Source of the DNA: Mya arenaria
Lineage: Eukaryota > Mollusca > Bivalvia > Myida > Myidae
Assembly (NCBI RefSeq): GCF_026914265.1
Contig: NC_069127.1
Coordinates: 67,219,080 to 67,283,079 of the forward strand
DNA length: 64,000 bases
Direction of reading: 5' to 3'
The notes beneath the pieces were generated by a model. The model was not told the DNA's origin and searched no databases. It saw only the letters and a list, made by a program, of their open reading frames with translations. Of the stretch, positions 59,970 to 64,000 are shown one piece after another. A program made the position numbers and the translations under genes. The stretch's first letter is position 1. Each line of letters starts with the position of its first letter.

Positions 59970-60398
59970 GCAAATGGGCTTGGGCGCATTAAGCACGTGA
60001 ACATTGCCTTATGCATCGCTAAATAGGCTGCTATGGGTCATGTTCGAGGCATTGGCACGTGCACGTGAAACAATCATGGGTATCGCCACTATGCCAGGGT
60101 GGTAGGCATTTGGCAACACTTCAACCTCACATAGGCCACTGTGCTGGGAAAACTCTGGTTTGGGCGCATTAAGCACGTGAACATTGCCTTATGCATCGCT
60201 AAATAGGCTGCTATGGGTCATGTTCGGGGCATTGGCACGTGCACGTGAAACAATCATGGGTATCGCCACTATGCCAGGGTGGTAGGCATTTGGCAACACT
60301 TCAACCTCACATAGGCCACTGTGCTGGGAAAACTCTGGTTTGGGCGCATTAAGCCCGTGAACATTGCCTTATGCATCGCTAAATAGGCTGCTATGGGT
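59970..60398. repeat. 180-bp tandem repeat, about 2.4 units
   Basis: The segment starting 'tgggcgcattaagcacgtga' is repeated at exact 180-bp steps (59981, 60161, 60341). Only about one difference is visible between the two full units (cgaggc/cggggc), and one more in the third, partial unit. This is a very recent duplication. Confidence 0.95.
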
Positions 60399-60429
60399 TG
60401 CTATTGGTTGTTCCAGAAACCAAGCGTAG

Positions 60430-61760
60430 GTCAATGGGTGTGCATGTTTCACCCAAATACGAGCCCAGACGTTTGAGGTCAATTTAGTCAAGCTGACACC
60501 AAGATGGAAGTTATAAGGCGATGCTAAGTGGATGCTAGTTGACACTTGGTTGTCACTTCAATGTCAATATCCGGAATAGGGGCGTCACATTGCCTCCTTT
60601 TAGCCGTACCTCACACCCAAATTAGTTTATTTCGCTTTTTTACCCAAAACGAGGTTTCGTTGGGGTCGATTTGGTCAAGCTGACCTTAAGATGGAAGTTA
60701 TTTTGCGGTTCTTGGTGATTACCCTGGATGTATCCTACATGATAATATCCTGTTAAAGGTCGTCACATAGCCACTTTCTTGTCGTACCACCAGCCAAATG
60801 TAGTTAACATTTCTCGTTTTTACACAAAAGCGGGTCCCAAGACGTTCGGGGTAAATTTTAGTCAATCTGACCCCTGGATGGAAGATATTGGTTGGTGCTA
60901 GGTGATAGCTGAGGATGTCCTCTAGATGCAAATGCCTGGTCTTAGGGCGTCACATCGCCTCATAATGGTATTACATGCCACCAAATACAGGTTTAATATG
61001 CCTGTTTCACCCAAATACTGGGTCCCCGGACGTTGGGGGACAAATTTGGTCACTTTACCCCAAGATTGAAGTTATTGGATGGTGCAAGGTGATTTACCTG
61101 GATGACCACTACATGACATTATCCGGTCTTAGAGTGTCACATCGCCTCTTTCTGGTCGTACCAGCAACCCTAATTAGATATGTGTGCTCGTTTTAACCAA
61201 ATATGAGTTTCCCATACGTTCGAGTCAATTTTGAGTCAAAGCTGAGCCCTAGGTGGAATTATTGGGCAGTGCTACGTAATAACATATGGTCTTCATGTTA
61301 TACCACTCACCGGTCTTAGGGCGTCACATCGCCTACTTCTGGTCGTACCATCCACCCAAAGTAGTTCACTGTGTTTGTTTTACCCATAAAGGTCCCGTTA
61401 AAGACGTTGAAGTTATTGGGCGTTGCTAAGTTATATTCCTGAATGTCCAATACATTCTAAAACCTGGTCTAAGGGCATTACATGGCCTCCTTCTGGTCGT
61501 ACCAGCCACACAAAAGAAAGTCAACCAAGATAGATGGTCCCAAGAAGTTGGGGGTCAATTTTGGCCAAGCTGGTCCGAGATGGAAGTCCGTTGGTGGCAC
61601 CAGGAGATAACCTAAATGTTCTAAGATGCCAGTCCCCGGTCTTATGGAGTCACATTACCTCCTTCCGGTCGTACCAGCCACACCAAAGTAGGGCAGTATG
61701 CCTGTTCCATCCAAACAGGGGATCCCAAGGAGTTGGGTGTGGCATCTTATTGTCGAACTG
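60430..61760. repeat. Diverged satellite array, unit about 187 bp
   Basis: Seven or more diverged units. The anchor 'agatggaagttat' and its variants fall near 60503, 60690, 60878, 61062, 61250, 61408 and 61580. Each unit also has 'cacccaaata', a 'gacgtt-ggggtcaat' stretch, 'gtcttagggcgtcacatcgc' and 'tctggtcgtacca'. The short frames within are by-products. Confidence 0.85.
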
Positions 61761-62555
61761 ACAACCCAATTTCCTTTCTTCGTGAGCCATGCACTGACAC
61801 CGTCTTTGAGAATACATATGATCTTACCGACTCCAGTATACCCTTATGAAATGCGTATAGGGAATAGTCTTAAGTGTCTGCTGCGTATGTGTTCCCTGCC
61901 TTCTGACGTCTTTCAGACACGCGTAATCACCGTGGGAGAAATGCTGTCATCGTGGAATATCGCGGCGATATATTCCGCGGTAGCCAACTCGGTGGTGCGT
62001 GTCATCACCACGTTCATCTGATGCCGTGTGTGTACGAATTTCGAATACATGTGCGCGGCATATCACCGCGATGCGGCTAACTGCGATATGCAAGTATTTT
62101 GACAGGTAAATGTGGTACAAACAGAGTATTGTACATTTAAATTGAACCGTGCTTGCAGAATGGATTTCACTCAATTGCGAAGGTAAGCAATCGCATCGCT
62201 CTTTTGCAAATACTTAATACACAACCAGCACTTAAATAATAGTTAAACGATTGAAGAACGTGCGCAGTTTTATTCAATATTGCATTTATTCACAATCACA
62301 CAAGTTTTACGTGGGCATTCTAAATTTAGATTTTATTTGCGAATAAGGTGGCAATAGTTTAAATAATTCTACAGTTGCAAGCATTATTTGCAAGAAACAA
62401 ACTACGTTTTGAGTACGAACAAATGAACGCAGATAATCTAAGTTAAGTAAAGTATAAACGTAGGCTTCTCAACAAAATATATGTATAGTTTTCATATTAT
62501 AAAGTATATTTAAATAATGTATACATACTTAAAACAGAACTATTATTTAATTAAC
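61761..62555. other. No gene; GC-richer patch
   Basis: Positions 61840-62100 are clearly less AT-rich, with CpG-containing words such as 'atcgcggcgatatattccgc'. Frames are open on both strands without recognisable domains. The rest is AT-rich. Confidence 0.35.
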
Positions 62556-62559
62556 AGAA

Positions 62560-63990
62560 CCAATCTTATTTAAAGGTCTCTACCACTCAACATTTAACTT
62601 TTTACAAACATACATAATGATATGTATTGACAACATGATCGAATATATAAATGAAACCATCATCATCTTATACTTTCTTGACATTGGATTCACAGTTCCT
62701 TTACCTCAACTACAATCAGCTAAAGCTGGTTCATACACAGTTTAAATGCTAAAAATATTAGTATGTATTACTTTAATCCAATGTTTCATAATTTATATAT
62801 ATAAATATATTAACATATAACGGATATCTTCCGAGTTCACCATAAAGTCAGGCATTACAAGTATTTGGATTTACCACAATATTTTGCAATATTTAAGGTG
62901 TATTCGCTTGATCTCTTTGGATTTGGAACTTCCCCATATTTCACATGCATAGTTCAAAACAGGTAAAACGAATGCATCAAAGGGAAAAGTTCCCAGTATA
63001 ATTAAATACATTCCTGAGATAAAAATCATTCACTCCGTCGATGGCATCCCCATCATAGGTCCAATGTTCAGTGGCTAAAAGTCCACCACGTTTACGAAAC
63101 ACCACAATTTCAGTTTGAGAAGTATTTACTTTAAGACCGCATGTATTACAATAATCGTCCGAAGTATCTAAATGTTCGGAAGGCGTTTTTCCTACAATAG
63201 CCATATAGTACTATATCATTAATAGTAAACCTGAATCAACATTATTTTGTAGATGTAACTCAAGATCTTCGACAAAGAGATAAAACAAAAGAGTTGAAAT
63301 TAATTCCAATGCTTTAAACCAATATTCAGAATAGTCAGAACATGTTTTTACACATAATTTGATTTTTTGGTACACAAATACTTCGAAGTAGTTACCCGTG
63401 GATACCACATTTATACATTTTCATCCATAAGGCATTTCTATAAACAGAATCAAACTATATCATCATATCTACTAATATAGCATACAATCGATTTTTTATC
63501 ATTTCACTACTTTTTAACTAATGCATATATGAATGACTACCCTCTTTATGCAATGGGATGATAATACCTTCCACCCATTTATCGGGATATAAGCCCGAGT
63601 TCGAAATAAAGTTGAATATATCACATAAATGCGTTGATAAGTTACCTATACTTTCGATAAGATGTTTATTTGTAAACAATCACTACCATGTGCCTTTCAA
63701 TTTAAAGACAATAAGCAGCCTTTACACTTTCGTTAACATTGATAGGTCGATCAATTTCTGGAATCTTGTTTGATTTACTTTTCTATTTCAGACATTATGC
63801 GTTTGTAAAGGGCACTTTTCTTTTGTACGTGCAATTTTCTTATACATGTAGTAAATCTTGCGATCACATAAATATATTATGTTTACATCTGTTTTATCGA
63901 AAACACTGCGTACTGTATCAGTTACATGGTTCAATGCATCGTTAAGACTGTTTTGTGCAATTATCTTAATTATTCACAATAATATTAAAA
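62560..63990 (-). mobile_element. Decayed LINE, runs off the window
   Basis: Minus-strand pieces follow the RT order. 'PDKWVEGIIIPLHKEGS' lies near 63585. An AFDSV-like 'DSVYRNALWMKMYKCGIHG' lies near 63430. 'LLFYLFVEDLELHLQ' lies near 63265. A thumb region 'YCNTCGLKVNTSQTEIVVF' lies near 63120. Then come 'VLNYACEIWGSSKSKEIKR' near 62930 and a YGELGRYP block near 62820. Stops and frame changes are frequent, and the ADD catalytic block is not found between 63210 and 63250. The general type is the same as the LINE at 15.6-19.0 kb, to judge from the shared 'G-E/K-LGR-P' end. Confidence 0.75.
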
Positions 63991-64000
63991 TGTGATCATT

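Overview
This window is eukaryotic, AT-rich and mostly non-coding. It looks like part of a bivalve mollusc genome. The evidence is a single-exon secretin-like receptor with a somatomedin-B-like head, tRNA-Trp genes of animal type, a Ty3/Gypsy element, and many foldback MITEs and 'pearl'-like tandem-core elements of the kind known in bivalves. The assignment rests on repeat style and gene types, not on a database match.

Layout. Positions 1-25 kb hold decayed copies of one segmental block (clear pieces at 1-830, 2000-3560, 12018-15590 and 21515-24540). They are separated by insertions: a decayed LINE at 15.6-19.0 kb with a younger retroposon nested in it, a 21-bp satellite, two inverted copies of a repeat carrying a long palindrome, and a pearl-like element. 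tRNA-Trp genes lie at 7.35, 25.98 and 26.25 kb. From 26.4 to 31.4 kb there are microsatellites and a nested MITE. A 48-bp satellite with a 192-bp higher-order period fills 31.4-32.9 kb and directly precedes an intact receptor gene (33142-35331).

From 37 to 49 kb lies a nest of mobile DNA: a tRNA-derived SINE, an inverted-repeat MITE, a pearl-like tandem element, an SGNH-like remnant, a MULE transposase fragment, a young Ty3/Gypsy element with 491-bp LTRs and a 4-bp target duplication, and a LINE RT fragment. A two-exon gene for a secreted three-Ig-domain protein spans 52856-54650, and a degenerate duplicate of its signal-peptide exon lies 2.8 kb downstream. From 58 to 62 kb come three MITEs, a very recent 180-bp tandem duplication and a diverged array of about 187 bp. 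A second decayed LINE runs off the right edge on the minus strand.

Only two protein-coding host genes are well supported (the receptor and the Ig protein), with three tRNA genes. There is no sign that they act together. Most of the structure here comes from repeat turnover. I did not find a convincing new multi-gene system. The most unusual signals are the segmental block family, the in-frame 48-bp higher-order array beside the receptor, and the copied signal exon of the Ig gene.
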